Of a stretch of DNA of 64,000 nucleotides, positions 1 to 9,349 are shown one piece after another. How positions within the stretch are numbered: the stretch's first letter is position 1; every line of letters begins with the position of its first letter. The notes beneath the pieces are model-generated. The model was given only the letters and a program-made list of their open reading frames with translations. It had not been told where the DNA came from and made no database searches. Made by a program: the position numbers and the translations under genes. The stretch comes from Paludibacterium paludis (lineage in GTDB: Bacteria; Pseudomonadota; Gammaproteobacteria; Burkholderiales; Chromobacteriaceae). The stretch lies in contig NZ_CP069161.1 of the NCBI RefSeq assembly GCF_018802605.1, positions 3,410,001 through 3,474,000 of the forward strand, in the 5' to 3' direction.

Positions 1-505
1 TCATGCTGGGAATGGCGACGATCAAACCAAAGGCGGTGTTGTAGAGAGCGACGGAAATGCCGTGGGCCAACTGGTGCGGGTTACCGCCAGTCGGCGTCTG
101 GGCGCCGAACAGCTCGATCATGCCGACCACGGTGCCAAGCAGCCCCAGGAGCGGCGCCATGGCCGCCACGGTGCCAAGCGGGTTGAGGAAACGCTCGAGC
201 TCGTGACCGACAACACGGCCCTCATCCTCGATGGCTTCTTTCATGATGTCGCGCGAGCGGGCCGCGTTGCGCAGACCGGCCGCCAGCACCCGGCCCAGCG
301 GGGAATGCCCGCCAAGCGAACGGATGAACGGGTCGTCCCCTCCCTGCTTGCGCCACGCATCCAGTGTTTCCTGCAGCAGTCCGGCAGGAGCGACCCGCGA
401 GGCGCGCAATGAAAAAAAGCGTTCGAGAATGATGGCCAGCGAAATGACCGAGGCGGCGATGATGGTCCAGATGGGCCAGCCGGCGGCTTCAATGATCGAC
501 CACAC
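1..505 (-). CDS. exbB: ExbB/TolQ/MotA-family proton channel protein (partial)
   Basis: The visible N-terminal 168 residues read as a MotA/TolQ/ExbB proton-channel subunit, an inner-membrane protein that couples the proton gradient to TonB- or Tol-type outer-membrane work. A hydrophobic helix at about residues 10-28 ends in ERFF, a long cytoplasmic loop follows, and a second helix carries PLLGLLGTVVGM (about 112-130), the family signature. A third helix starts near 150 and runs off the left edge. The start is GTG at 505, chosen because a GGGGAG ribosome site lies 7 bases before it and the alternative frames do not encode the family motif. exbB versus tolQ cannot be settled without the missing neighbour (exbD or tolR). 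Confidence 0.78.
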   Translation of the reverse strand, partial: MWSIIEAAGWPIWTIIAASVISLAIILERFFSLRASRVAPAGLLQETLDAWRKQGGDDPFIRSLGGHSPLGRVLAAGLRNAARSRDIMKEAIEDEGRVVGHELERFLNPLGTVAAMAPLLGLLGTVVGMIELFGAQTPTGGNPHQLAHGISVALYNTAFGLIVAIPSM

Positions 506-917
506 GCGAGAACTCCCCGAAGAATAAAGGCCTGACTTTAGCTTTTCGTTGCGAAGCGGGCAAGCACGGCCTGCCGCGAGGCTCTTCCGACGGCGCGTTT
601 CATGATATGGTTGAGGATTGTCCCCGGTGACGTCTTGTTGCCGATTGTAAGGAAAATCCCGCTAAGCCATGATTTACAAAGGAAATGACGGGCCATCCAC
701 AAAAACTGTGGACAACTCTGTGGGCAACTTCCGGATATCCGGTTGCCAAGCCCGTCCCGCCAAGCTCGCGCTGGCATTGACCTCCGAATGGGCAAAACTC
801 GCAAACCATTGATTTTATTGAGTTTCGCGCTTATCGCTACTGTAATGCCGCCGGAAATTGTCGGACAATCGATCCGATAACAGAATCCGGCCCCAGACTG
901 TGGATGACTTGACAACC
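506..917. other. 412-bp noncoding region between exbB-like gene and xseA
   Basis: No convincing gene is seen here; the open frames have no family resemblance. The stretch is less GC-rich than its surroundings. It holds two adjacent 12-bp near-repeats beginning TGTGGACAA and TGTGGGCAA (707-730), an inverted TCCACA/TGTGGA pair (696-712), a perfect CCGGATATCCGG palindrome (731-742) and another TGTGGATGA (899-907). Several of these resemble DnaA 9-mers. It must also hold the promoters of the two divergent genes, but no good -35/-10 pair could be fixed. Confidence 0.5.
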
Positions 918-2273
918 ATGCTATTCGATGCATCCCGTGATGATGTCATCAGCGTCGCGACGCTGAACCGGATGGCACGCCAGCTTCTGGAAGGCGGCTT
1001 GCCGCCGACATGGATCAGCGGCGAGGTTTCCAACCTGACCTTGGCCGCATCCGGCCACGCTTATTTTTCCCTGAAGGACGGCGGCGCCCAGATCCGCTGC
1101 GTCATGTTCCGCCACCGACTTTCCCAGGCTGGGTTCCGCCCGGCCGAAGGCATGCAGCTTGAGTTGCGCGGTACGGTCACCCTTTACGAGGCGCGCGGCG
1201 ACTATCAAATCACGGTCGATACCATGCGCCAGGCGGGACTCGGCCGCTTGTACGAAGCTTTCGAACAACTCAAGGCCAGACTGGCCGAACAGGGATTGTT
1301 CGACAGCGCGGCCAAACGCCCGCTACCGGCGCATCCTCGCGCCATCGGCGTGGTGACTTCACCGGCCGCCGCCGCTCTGCGCGACGTGATCACCACCTTG
1401 CGTCGGCGGATGCCGTCCATCCCCGTGATTCTCTACCCCACCCCGGTGCAGGGCGAAGGCGCCGCGCAACAGGTCGCAGCGGCCATCCGGCTCGCGTCGG
1501 AGCGCGCCGAAACCGACGTGCTGATCGTCTGCCGCGGCGGCGGCAGCATCGAGGATCTGTGGGCCTTCAATGAAGAATGTGTCGCCTGGGCCATCGCCGA
1601 CTCGGTCATTCCCGTCGTCACCGGCGTCGGACATGAAACCGATGTCACCATCGCCGACTTCGTTGCGGACCGGCGCGCGCCGACCCCGACGGCTGCGGCG
1701 GAGCTTGTATCTCCCGACAAAGCACAGCTGGCCGCCCAGCTGGAGCAGGCGCGCCGGCACCTGTACCGGGCCCTGGCGCGCCAGTTGACCGACAAATCGC
1801 AGCATCTGGATTTCCTGGCGCGCCGACTGAGCCACCCGGGCGAACGGCTCAGGCAACAGCAAGAACGGCTGCGAACCGCGCGCGCGAACCTTGCAAGGCT
1901 CGGACGGGAAAACATCCGGCGCAAGCAATGGTCCCTCGACATGGCGAAAACCAGGCTGCTCGGCTGCGAGCCCGGACTCGCCATACCCGCACGGCGCGTG
2001 CAGGCGGCGCGCGCCGCGCTGGAGCACGCCATGCAAAGCGCGCTGGCCGACAAGAGCCGTCATCTGGCCCGACTGGACGGAATGCTGGGGGCCATGGACC
2101 CTCATGCCGTGCTATCGCGCGGCTACGCCATCGTGGAAAACGCGGTGGGGCGCGCGATTCGCGCCCCGGCGGAACTGGCGGACGGAGAGACGGTCACTTT
2201 GCGTCTTGCCGAAGGCGGCACGGAGGCCGTGGTGCGTCATCCGAGCGGCACGCAGGCGGACTTGCCTTTCTGA
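918..2273 (+). CDS. xseA: exodeoxyribonuclease VII large subunit
   Basis: This 451-residue protein is the catalytic subunit of exonuclease VII, which with several XseB subunits degrades single-stranded DNA to oligonucleotides. An N-terminal OB-fold (about 10-110) is followed by the catalytic domain with RGGGSIEDLWAFNEE and GVGHETDVTIADFVADRRA, both family hallmarks, then a long Arg/Gln-rich coiled-coil region and a C-terminal segment with VLSRGYAIV. The start is ATG at 918; an in-frame TTG at 858 would add 20 residues that do not look like the family. The ribosome site is weak. Confidence 0.95.
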   Translation: MLFDASRDDVISVATLNRMARQLLEGGLPPTWISGEVSNLTLAASGHAYFSLKDGGAQIRCVMFRHRLSQAGFRPAEGMQLELRGTVTLYEARGDYQITVDTMRQAGLGRLYEAFEQLKARLAEQGLFDSAAKRPLPAHPRAIGVVTSPAAAALRDVITTLRRRMPSIPVILYPTPVQGEGAAQQVAAAIRLASERAETDVLIVCRGGGSIEDLWAFNEECVAWAIADSVIPVVTGVGHETDVTIADFVADRRAPTPTAAAELVSPDKAQLAAQLEQARRHLYRALARQLTDKSQHLDFLARRLSHPGERLRQQQERLRTARANLARLGRENIRRKQWSLDMAKTRLLGCEPGLAIPARRVQAARAALEHAMQSALADKSRHLARLDGMLGAMDPHAVLSRGYAIVENAVGRAIRAPAELADGETVTLRLAEGGTEAVVRHPSGTQADLPF

Positions 2274-2315
2274 CCCCCGCCCATCCTTTGACATGGATCA
2301 ACTTTTTGTGGATGA

Positions 2316-2341
2316 TGCTTTCAAACGACCGTTTGAAAGCA
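2316..2341. promoter_or_regulatory. perfect 26-bp palindrome before DUF4442 gene
   Basis: Two 12-base arms (TGCTTTCAAACG and its exact reverse complement) are separated by 2 bases and end 4 bases before the ATG at 2346. The core CAAAC-N4-GTTTG fits the motif I recall for PsrA, a TetR-type fatty-acid-sensing regulator of pseudomonads. It could be a repressor operator, or an RNA hairpin that hides the start of the downstream gene. There is no T-run, so it is not a good terminator for xseA. Confidence 0.6.
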
Positions 2342-2345
2342 TGCC

Positions 2346-2801
2346 ATGCCCGTCTCTCCCCGTTTGGTCAAAACCGTCATCAATCTCTGGCCCCCTTTCC
2401 TGGGCGCAGGCATCCGCGTCAAACGCATCGCGCCGGATTGGGGCCATATCCGAGTCGCCCTGAGGCTGGGGCTCACCAACCGCAACTATGTCGGTGTTCA
2501 CTTCGGCGGCAGTCTCTACGCAATGACCGACCCGTTCTTCATGCTGATGCTGATGAACCGGCTCGGACGCGATTACATTGTCTGGGACAAGGAGGGGTGT
2601 ATCGATTACATGAAACCGGGCCGCGGCACGGTCACCGCGGATTTTTCGCTCGACGAGGAACTTCTTGCGACAATCCGAGCCCAAACAGCCGGTGGCGATA
2701 AATGTCTGCCGCAATTGGCCGTCGAGGTGAAAGACGCGGAAGGAGATGTGGTGGCCCGGGTGACCAAGACACTGTACGTCAGGAAGAAGAAAGGCCGCTG
2801 A
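2346..2801 (+). CDS. DUF4442 (hotdog-fold, thioesterase-like) protein
   Basis: The 151-residue protein matches the DUF4442 family, a hotdog-fold group related to acyl-CoA thioesterases (PaaI/YiiD type). Typical segments are LRLGLTNRNYVGVHFGGSLYAM near residue 40-60 and the Lys/Arg-rich end LYVRKKKGR. Function is inferred from fold only; substrate is unknown. It follows xseA by 72 bp, on the same strand, with the long palindrome at 2316-2341 just before it, which suggests its own control. Its ribosome site would lie in the palindrome arm (GAAAGC) and is weak. Confidence 0.8.
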   Translation: MPVSPRLVKTVINLWPPFLGAGIRVKRIAPDWGHIRVALRLGLTNRNYVGVHFGGSLYAMTDPFFMLMLMNRLGRDYIVWDKEGCIDYMKPGRGTVTADFSLDEELLATIRAQTAGGDKCLPQLAVEVKDAEGDVVARVTKTLYVRKKKGR

Positions 2802-2811
2802 CAGCGGCCTT
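2791..2811 (+). terminator. hairpin overlapping the DUF4442 stop codon
   Basis: Nine-base arms AAGGCCGCT / AGCGGCCTT with a 3-base loop contain the TGA stop. No T-tract follows, so terminator function is plausible but not certain. Confidence 0.4.
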
Positions 2812-2834
2812 CATGGTCCCGATGGTTCTGGCAG

Positions 2835-3155
2835 CTACTCGCCGAAACCACAAAAGACTTCGCGCATCATTCGGAGAACTTCGAGGGTGCGAAGATCCCC
2901 GACCCGGTAGAACACGCGGTTGGCGTCTTTCCGGGTTCGCAATACTCCTTTATCTCGCATGATCGCCAGATGTTGGGAGATGTTACTCTGTGACGTACCC
3001 ACTTTTTCCACGATATCCTGGACGCTGACTTCCTGCTCGCCCAGTACGGAAATGATCTTCAGTCGCAGTGGGTGCGACATCGCCTTCATCGCCCGCGAGG
3101 TCTGCTCGATCTGCTCCTCATTGAACAGCAAAGCGTCACTCCTAAAGCTAGTCAT
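2835..3155 (-). CDS. ArsR/SmtB-family transcriptional regulator
   Basis: A 106-residue winged helix-turn-helix protein of the ArsR type: AMSHPLRLKIISVL (wing start), SVQDIVEKVGTSQSNISQHLAIM (recognition helices) and VFYRVGD (wing). The usual metal-binding ELCVCDL sequence of helix 3 is absent and the only cysteine is near the C terminus, so a classic arsenic or zinc site is not expected; the signal is unknown. It is convergent with the DUF4442 gene and divergent from gpmI. A CCTAAAG / CTTTAGG inverted pair (3141-3147, 3166-3172) straddles its own ATG and may be an autoregulatory operator. The ribosome site is weak. Confidence 0.88.
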   Translation of the reverse strand: MTSFRSDALLFNEEQIEQTSRAMKAMSHPLRLKIISVLGEQEVSVQDIVEKVGTSQSNISQHLAIMRDKGVLRTRKDANRVFYRVGDLRTLEVLRMMREVFCGFGE

Positions 3156-3235
3156 TATTATGTGTCTTTAGGGTACAATAGTATCGTCTCCCCTATTTAT
3201 TATCAAGAATTTCTAATATTCTGATTGCAAATACG
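3156..3235. promoter_or_regulatory. AT-rich divergent promoter region, arsR-type gene / gpmI
   Basis: The 80-bp gap is strikingly AT-rich. It has TACAAT (3174-3179) as a possible -10 for the gpmI direction and an inverted repeat AGAAT-N7-ATTCT (3206-3222), of the kind bound by small dimeric regulators. The assignment of sites is inference. Confidence 0.35.
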
Positions 3236-4756
3236 ATGAAGAAACCGACAAAGGCGCTACTGTTGATCCTGGACGGGTTCGGTTACCGGACAGAAGGGGA
3301 GGACAACGCGATTCTCCACGCCAAAAAACCCAATCTGGATCGCCTGTTCGCCCGTCACGCCTTCGGCACCATCGAGGCGTCCGAAGGTTTCGTCGGCCTG
3401 CCCGGCGGGCAATTCGGCAACTCCGAAGTCGGTCACCTCAACATCGGCGCAGGACGCGTGGTCAGCCAGGACATCAGCCGCATCGACCTCGACCTGGAAA
3501 ACGGCCGATTCACCGACAATCCGGTTATCCGCGAGGCGATCGACCGCGCGCGCGGCAATGCGCTGCATGTGCTCGGACTGCTGTCCGACGGCGGCGTCCA
3601 CAGCCATGAGAACCACATTCACGCGTTGATCCGCGCGGCCCAGGCCGGCGGCGTCGAACGCATTCTCGTGCACGCCTTCCTCGACGGGCGCGACACGCCC
3701 CCCAGAAGCGCGGCCCTCTATCTCGAACGTCTCGACGCGGTACTGGCCGAATGCCCGAATGCCCGTCTTGTCACGCTTAGCGGACGCTATTACGCGATGG
3801 ACCGCGACAAACGATGGGAGCGCGTGGCGCCCGCCGCCCATCTGCTGGTCGACGGCGAAGCCGAATACCGTGCGGCCAGTGCCGCCGAAGCCCTCGAAGC
3901 CGCGTACGCGCGCGACGAGAACGACGAGTTCGTCAAACCGACGCTGATCGGCGCGCCGGTTCCGATGCGGGATGGCGATGCGGTTGTCTTCATGAACTTC
4001 CGCGCCGATCGCGCACGACAACTGACCACCGCGCTGACGCGACCGGGGTTCGACGGTTTCGCGCTGCGCCAACCGGCTTTCGGCTTTTTCGCGACACTGA
4101 CGTCTTACGGCGAGGAATACACCTTGCCGGTGGCCTACGCCCCCCAGAAAATCCGCAACGGCATCGGCGAGTATCTGGCATCGCTGGGCCTGACCCAACT
4201 GAGAATCGCGGAAACCGAGAAGTATCCGCACGTCACCTACTTTTTCAGCGGCGGGGAGGAAACGCCCTACCCCGGCGAGGAGCGCATTCTCGTGCCCTCC
4301 CCCAAAGTCGCCACTTATGACCTGCAGCCCGAGATGAGCGCGCCCGAAGTGACCGACCGGATCGTCGAGGCCATCGCCTCGGACCGGTTCGACCTCATCG
4401 TCTGCAACTACGCCAACGGCGACATGGTGGGACACTCGGGACGCTTCGACGCGGCCGTCAAGGCCGTCGAGGCGCTCGACGCCTGCGTCGGCCGCGTTGT
4501 CGACGCCATGCTAGCGTCCGGAGGCGAAGTGATCCTCACCGCCGATCATGGCAACTGCGAAATGATGCAGGACGTCGTGAACCACCAGCCCCATACCCAG
4601 CACACCCTCAACCGCGTGCCGTTCCTGTATGTCGGCCGCCCCGCGCGCATCCGTGACGGCGGCGCGCTGCGCGATATCGCGCCGTCGCTGCTGGCGCTGA
4701 TGGGCCTCGAACAACCTTCCGAAATGACCGGACATTCGCTGATCGACTTCACGTGA
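3236..4756 (+). CDS. gpmI: 2,3-bisphosphoglycerate-independent phosphoglycerate mutase
   Basis: This 506-residue metalloenzyme interconverts 3- and 2-phosphoglycerate in glycolysis. The N-terminal LILDGFG supplies a metal-binding Asp (about residue 13), [11 protein letters not shown] holds the nucleophilic Ser near 63, VHSHENH and FLDGRDTPP mark the transferase domain, and LTADHGNCE near the C terminus completes the two-manganese site of the alkaline-phosphatase fold. Length is typical. Its TGA overlaps the GTG of the next gene (GTGA), so envC is likely translationally coupled. No Shine-Dalgarno is obvious before the ATG. Confidence 0.97.
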   Translation: MKKPTKALLLILDGFGYRTEGEDNAILHAKKPNLDRLFARHAFGTIEASEGFVGLPGGQFGNSEVGHLNIGAGRVVSQDISRIDLDLENGRFTDNPVIREAIDRARGNALHVLGLLSDGGVHSHENHIHALIRAAQAGGVERILVHAFLDGRDTPPRSAALYLERLDAVLAECPNARLVTLSGRYYAMDRDKRWERVAPAAHLLVDGEAEYRAASAAEALEAAYARDENDEFVKPTLIGAPVPMRDGDAVVFMNFRADRARQLTTALTRPGFDGFALRQPAFGFFATLTSYGEEYTLPVAYAPQKIRNGIGEYLASLGLTQLRIAETEKYPHVTYFFSGGEETPYPGEERILVPSPKVATYDLQPEMSAPEVTDRIVEAIASDRFDLIVCNYANGDMVGHSGRFDAAVKAVEALDACVGRVVDAMLASGGEVILTADHGNCEMMQDVVNHQPHTQHTLNRVPFLYVGRPARIRDGGALRDIAPSLLALMGLEQPSEMTGHSLIDFT

Positions 4757-6063
4757 AACTCCCGACCCTCCTGACTGTGGCGTGTCTTTTTCCGGTGGCG
4801 GCCTGCGCCGCCACCGCCGGCAAGGCCGCCTCCGACCTGAATGTCGCCCCGCACCAGCAGGACCTGCGTTCGGTGCGCAAGGAAATCGATTCCCTGCAAA
4901 AGGACATCGCACAGAAGGAAGCGGTGCGCAAGGAAGCGCAATCCGCGATAAAGGAATCGGAGCAGGCCATCAGCCGGACAAGCCAGGCGCTCAAGGCGCT
5001 CGAAGGCCGCAAAACGACATCGTCGGCCGAACTGTCTTCGCTGCGCGCCGAAATCGACCGAACCCGACAGTCAATCGCCGTCACCCGCCAGCAGGTCGTG
5101 CGCATGCTGTCCAAGCAGTACCGCAACGGCAACCACGACGCGATGAAGCTGATGCTCAATGCCGCCGACCCCAATCAGACCTCGCGCGACATGGTGTACT
5201 ACCGGCACATCGTCGAAGCGCGCCAGCAACTGATCGGCGATCTGAACATGCACCAGAGGGACTTGGAAGCCCTCTCGGCCAAACTCGAGGAAGAGCTGGC
5301 TCGGCTCGATCATCTGGCCAACCGCAAAACCACCGAAAAGAGCCGCTTGCTGGAAGACAAGGCCGACAAGGAAAGCACCGTCACGAAACTGGCGAGCGAC
5401 ATCCAGAGCCGCCAGGACAAGCTTGTGCGGCTCAAGGAGGATGAAAAGCGCCTGACGGGCCTGATCGCCCAGATCAACCGCGAAATCCAGAAACGCAAGG
5501 CCCAGGAAGCGGCCGCCCGCAAGGCGCGCATCGAAGCGGCCCGCAAGGAAAACGAGCGGCGGCGCAAGCTGGCCGACAACGCACGCAAGGCGGGCAAACC
5601 GGTTCCGAGCGAAGCACGCCAGAGCGTCCCGGTGGAAAAACCCATCGCCGCGGACGACAGCGCGGACGCCCGCGCCTTCCGTGGCCAGCAAGGCGCCCTC
5701 AAACTGCCCGTGGCGGGTGAAATCACCGGTCGCTTCGGTACGGCGCGCAGCGAAGGCACCACATGGAAAGGGATTTTCATCAAGACCACGCCTGGCCAGC
5801 CCGTTCACGCCGTGGCGGCGGGCCGGGTGGTCTACGCGGATGCCTTGAGGGGATTCGGTAATGCGGTTATCGTAGACCATGGCGGCAACTATATGTCCGT
5901 TTACACCGGACTTGGCAATATCGGCCGTTCGGTCGGCGATACGGTGAAAGCCCAGGATTCCCTGGGCAGCACCGGCAAACTGGACAATGGCGATTCCGGC
6001 CTGTACTTTGAAATTCGTTACCTGGGCCGGCCGGTGAACCCGCTGACCTGGGCACGCCAGTAG
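4753..6063 (+). CDS. envC: murein hydrolase activator EnvC (LytM/M23 domain)
   Basis: A 436-residue exported protein: a short signal peptide (about 1-20), a long Lys/Glu/Arg coiled coil (about 30-270) and a C-terminal LytM domain (about 315-432). EnvC activates septal amidases during cell separation. The catalytic histidines of active M23 enzymes appear replaced (YTGL where YAHL is usual; LYFEIR where LHFEIR is usual), which fits an activator rather than a hydrolase. VAAC at about residues 15-18 could be read as a lipobox, unlike the E. coli protein. The start is GTG, overlapping the gpmI stop by 4 bases. Confidence 0.92.
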   Translation: MKLPTLLTVACLFPVAACAATAGKAASDLNVAPHQQDLRSVRKEIDSLQKDIAQKEAVRKEAQSAIKESEQAISRTSQALKALEGRKTTSSAELSSLRAEIDRTRQSIAVTRQQVVRMLSKQYRNGNHDAMKLMLNAADPNQTSRDMVYYRHIVEARQQLIGDLNMHQRDLEALSAKLEEELARLDHLANRKTTEKSRLLEDKADKESTVTKLASDIQSRQDKLVRLKEDEKRLTGLIAQINREIQKRKAQEAAARKARIEAARKENERRRKLADNARKAGKPVPSEARQSVPVEKPIAADDSADARAFRGQQGALKLPVAGEITGRFGTARSEGTTWKGIFIKTTPGQPVHAVAAGRVVYADALRGFGNAVIVDHGGNYMSVYTGLGNIGRSVGDTVKAQDSLGSTGKLDNGDSGLYFEIRYLGRPVNPLTWARQ

Positions 6064-6089
6064 GCGACATTCGGAGAAAACTGAACAAC

Positions 6090-7535
6090 ATGAGCCGTCC
6101 ACGCATCAAGAATCTGGCCCTGATTGTGGCCAGCGCGCTGGCAGGCGGAGCGCTGACCGTCAGCATCCAGGCCTTCGCCGACAAGGAAGCCCCGCTCGCC
6201 CCCCTGCCTCTGAATGAACTGAGGACGTTCGCCGAAGTGTTCGGACGCATCAAGCAGGATTACGTCGAACCGGTCAACGACAAGAAGCTGATCAATGACG
6301 CCATCAAGGGCATGATCACCGGGCTGGATCCGCACTCCGACTACATGGACGCGGACTCGTTCAAGGAACTGCGCGAAACCACCCAGGGTGAATTCGGCGG
6401 TCTGGGCATCGAAATCGGCGCCGAGGACGGGCTAATCAAGGTGATTTCGCCGATCGACGACACCCCCGCTTACCGAGCCGGCGTGAAAAGCGGCGACCTG
6501 ATCGTCAAGATCGACGACACACCGGTGCGCGGATTGACGCCCAACGACGCGGTCAAGCGCATGAAGGGCAAACCCGGCACCAAAGTCACCCTGACCCTGC
6601 TGCGCAAGAACGAAGCCAAACCGCTGGTGGTGACCATAACCCGGGCCATCATCCGTTACCGCAGCGTCAAGTCCGGACTGGTCGAACCCGGCTACGGCTA
6701 TGTCCGCATCAGCCAGTTCATGGATCCGACCACCGCCAACATGGCCGCGGCGATCACCTCGCTGTACCGCCAGAACAAGGCGCCGCTCAAAGGCCTGGTG
6801 CTCGATCTGCGCGGCAATCCTGGCGGCGTGCTGACCGGCGCGGTGGGCGTTTCCGCGGCCTTCCTGCCCAAGGATACCCTGGTGGTCTACACGGAAGGTC
6901 GCGCGGCGGATTCGAAAATGAAGCTGTTCGCCAACGCCGGCAACTACAGCGCCCCGAACCAGCCGGATCCGCTGGCTAAGCTGCCGCCCGAGGTGCGCAA
7001 GGTACCGCTCGTGGTGCTGGTCAACAGCGGATCGGCCTCAGCCTCCGAAATCGTCGCCGGCGCCCTGCAGGACAACAAGCGCGCGCTGATTCTCGGTACC
7101 CAGACATTCGGCAAGGGCTCGGTGCAGTCCATTCTGCCGCTCGGTACCGCGGGGGGGATCAAGCTGACCACGGCGCGCTATTTCACGCCGTCCGGACACT
7201 CGATCCAGGCCAAAGGCATCACCCCCGACGTGGTGGTGGAAAATGGCGTGCTGACGACCGGCGAGCAGGCGCTGCGCATCCGCGAGGCCGATCTGGAGCA
7301 CCATCTGTCCAACCCGAACGGCGAGGACAAGACGGAACCACGTCCGGCCAAGAAGGTCGCGCCGCCGGCTCCAGCTCCAGCTTCGGTACCGGCTCCGGCC
7401 GGCAACGGAAGCAAGGCGACGCCGGACGACGATCCGCAAAGCGGCGCGATTCCCAATCCGAAGAACGACTATCAGCTGTCCCAGGCCATCACCACGCTGA
7501 AGGTCCAGCAGCTGATGCTGAAAAAGGCGAACTGA
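6090..7535 (+). CDS. ctpA: S41-family C-terminal processing peptidase
   Basis: A 481-residue periplasmic serine protease of the CtpA/Prc family. It has an N-terminal signal/anchor (about 7-30), a PDZ domain (about 100-180, with GGLGIEIG), and the catalytic core with the Ser in SGSASASEIVAGAL and the Lys in FGKGSVQ. A Pro/Ala-rich linker and QLSQAITTLK end the protein. It likely trims or degrades envelope proteins, and its place after envC is the standard proteobacterial order. A GGAGA site precedes the ATG at a longish spacing. A strong terminator follows. Confidence 0.94.
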   Translation: MSRPRIKNLALIVASALAGGALTVSIQAFADKEAPLAPLPLNELRTFAEVFGRIKQDYVEPVNDKKLINDAIKGMITGLDPHSDYMDADSFKELRETTQGEFGGLGIEIGAEDGLIKVISPIDDTPAYRAGVKSGDLIVKIDDTPVRGLTPNDAVKRMKGKPGTKVTLTLLRKNEAKPLVVTITRAIIRYRSVKSGLVEPGYGYVRISQFMDPTTANMAAAITSLYRQNKAPLKGLVLDLRGNPGGVLTGAVGVSAAFLPKDTLVVYTEGRAADSKMKLFANAGNYSAPNQPDPLAKLPPEVRKVPLVVLVNSGSASASEIVAGALQDNKRALILGTQTFGKGSVQSILPLGTAGGIKLTTARYFTPSGHSIQAKGITPDVVVENGVLTTGEQALRIREADLEHHLSNPNGEDKTEPRPAKKVAPPAPAPASVPAPAGNGSKATPDDDPQSGAIPNPKNDYQLSQAITTLKVQQLMLKKAN

Positions 7536-7567
7536 GTTTTACCGGTCCGCCCGGATTCCCATGTTCC

Positions 7568-7598
7568 GACCGCCCGGCCCCACCGGGCGGTCTGTTTC
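7568..7598 (+). terminator. Rho-independent terminator after ctpA
   Basis: Ten-base arms GACCGCCCGG / CCGGGCGGTC with a 5-base loop followed by TGTTT. It overlaps the upstream extension of argA's frame, which supports the later argA start at 7609. Confidence 0.8.
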
Positions 7599-7608
7599 CG
7601 AGGCCGGC

Positions 7609-8916
7609 ATGCTGACACGTGAATTCGTGCTTTCCTTCCGGGAAGCCGCCCCCTATATCAACGCATTCCGCGGCAAGACCTTCGTGCTGGCGGTCAGTGG
7701 CGAAACCGTGGCCGAAGGGCATTTTCCCGGACTCGCGCAGGACATCAACCTGCTGACCACGCTCGGCGTGCGCATCGTCCTTGTCCACGGTATCCGGCCG
7801 CAGATCGACTCCTTGCTGAACAAGCAAGGCGTCGAGCGCCAGTTCCACCGCCAGAAACGCATCACCGACCTGCCGACGCTCGACATCGTCAAGCAGGCCG
7901 TCGGACTCGCTCGCCTGGACATCGAAGCCACCCTGTCGATGGGCATGCCCAACTCGCCGATGCACGGCTCCCACCTGAGAATTTCGGGCGGGAACATGCT
8001 GACGGCCCAGCCTCTTGGCGTGATCGAGGGCATGGACATGCAGTACACCGGACAAGTCCGGCGCATCGACATTCCGGCCATCACCGAACGGCTGGCGGCG
8101 GGCGACCTCGTGCTGCTCTCGCCGATCGGCTACTCGCCAACCGGAGAGGCCTTCAACCTGACCATGGAGGAAGTCGCCACCCATGCGGCGATCGCGCTCA
8201 AGGCGGAAAAACTGATCTTTCTGGTGGACGGCCGGGGCATCATTTCCTTCGAGGACAAGCTGCTGAGCACCCTGACCGCGCAACAGGCCGAGGACCTGCA
8301 CGAGGCCGGCAACCTGCCCGACGACATCACCCTTTATCTGCCTTACGCGATACGGGCCACTCGCGAAGGCGTGTCGCGCGCCCACCTGGTCAGCAGCAAG
8401 GAGGATGGCGCCCTGCTCGCCGAACTGTTCACCCGCGGCGGCAATGGCACGATGGTGGCCCGCGATCCGCTGGTGAAAGTGCGCACCGCGACCATCGACG
8501 ACATCGGCGACATTCTCGGCCTGATCCGCCCGCTCGAAGAGCAAGGCATTCTCGTCAAGCGCAGCCGCGAACTTCTGGAAATGGAGATCGGCAACTATTC
8601 AGTGCTCGAGCACGACAAGCGCACCTATGGTTGCGTCGCGATGCACGCGTTTCCCGACGCCGACACCGCCGAGCTCGCCTGCCTCGCCGTCTCCCCGGAA
8701 CACCGTGACGCGGGATTCGGTGAAGCCCTGCTCAAACATGTCGAATACCAGGTCCGAACCCGGGGACTCACTTCGCTGTTCGTCCTGACCACCCAGACCG
8801 CCCACTGGTTCGTCGAACGCGGATTCGTGGAAACCGATCCGAGCCGGCTTCCACTGTCGCGCCAGCAGTTGTACAACTACCAGCGGCGATCCAAGGTTTT
8901 CGTCAAGAATCTGTAA
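7609..8916 (+). CDS. argA: amino-acid N-acetyltransferase (N-acetylglutamate synthase)
   Basis: The 435-residue enzyme makes N-acetylglutamate from glutamate and acetyl-CoA, the first step of arginine synthesis. An amino-acid-kinase-like domain (about 1-280, with [12 protein letters not shown] and [11 protein letters not shown]) is fused to a C-terminal GNAT domain (about 290-435, with [17 protein letters not shown]). The ATG at 7609 has GAGG 5 bases before it; an upstream in-frame ATG at 7561 lies in the ctpA terminator and is rejected. The amino-acid-kinase domain usually carries arginine feedback. Confidence 0.95.
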   Translation: MLTREFVLSFREAAPYINAFRGKTFVLAVSGETVAEGHFPGLAQDINLLTTLGVRIVLVHGIRPQIDSLLNKQGVERQFHRQKRITDLPTLDIVKQAVGLARLDIEATLSMGMPNSPMHGSHLRISGGNMLTAQPLGVIEGMDMQYTGQVRRIDIPAITERLAAGDLVLLSPIGYSPTGEAFNLTMEEVATHAAIALKAEKLIFLVDGRGIISFEDKLLSTLTAQQAEDLHEAGNLPDDITLYLPYAIRATREGVSRAHLVSSKEDGALLAELFTRGGNGTMVARDPLVKVRTATIDDIGDILGLIRPLEEQGILVKRSRELLEMEIGNYSVLEHDKRTYGCVAMHAFPDADTAELACLAVSPEHRDAGFGEALLKHVEYQVRTRGLTSLFVLTTQTAHWFVERGFVETDPSRLPLSRQQLYNYQRRSKVFVKNL

Positions 8917-9011
8917 GGCCGCGCCGATTCCCCCCGCGGCGACAGGGTTGGAAGCTTTCCGGGCTTGTGCCACAATCACGGCATTGCAAATCTAGGCAAT
9001 CAGGAATAGAA

Positions 9012-9284
9012 ATGGCCCGAACCGTACACTGTGTAAAACTCGGCCGCGAAGCCGAAGGCATGGATTTTCCGCCGCTGCCCGGCGAACTTGGCAAGCGCGT
9101 CTTTGACAATGTCTCGAAAGAAGCCTGGCAAGGCTGGTTGCGTTACCAGACCATGCTGATCAACGAAAACCGCCTGAGCCTTGCCGACCAGCGGGCCCGC
9201 CAGTATCTGGCGCACCAGATGGAAGCGTATTTCTTCGGACAGGGCGCCGAAACACCCGCAGGCTACACCCCGCCTGCCGAATAA
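9012..9284 (+). CDS. yggX: oxidative damage protection / Fe(II)-trafficking protein YggX
   Basis: The 90-residue protein matches YggX, a small cytosolic protein linked to iron trafficking and protection of iron-sulfur enzymes. It starts [28 protein letters not shown], with the conserved Cys near residue 7, and contains [14 protein letters not shown] in the middle. AGGA 6 bases before ATG 9012 sets the start. A terminator follows, so it is probably monocistronic. Confidence 0.96.
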   Translation: MARTVHCVKLGREAEGMDFPPLPGELGKRVFDNVSKEAWQGWLRYQTMLINENRLSLADQRARQYLAHQMEAYFFGQGAETPAGYTPPAE

Positions 9285-9297
9285 TGTCTTATCATAT

Positions 9298-9325
9298 AAA
9301 GCCCTCACCATGAGGGCTTTGTCAT
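9298..9325 (+). terminator. Rho-independent terminator after yggX
   Basis: Nine-base arms AAAGCCCTC / GAGGGCTTT around a 5-base loop, followed by GTCATTT. Confidence 0.75.
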
Positions 9326-9349
9326 TTATCGGGATTGGTTCGCCGCACT

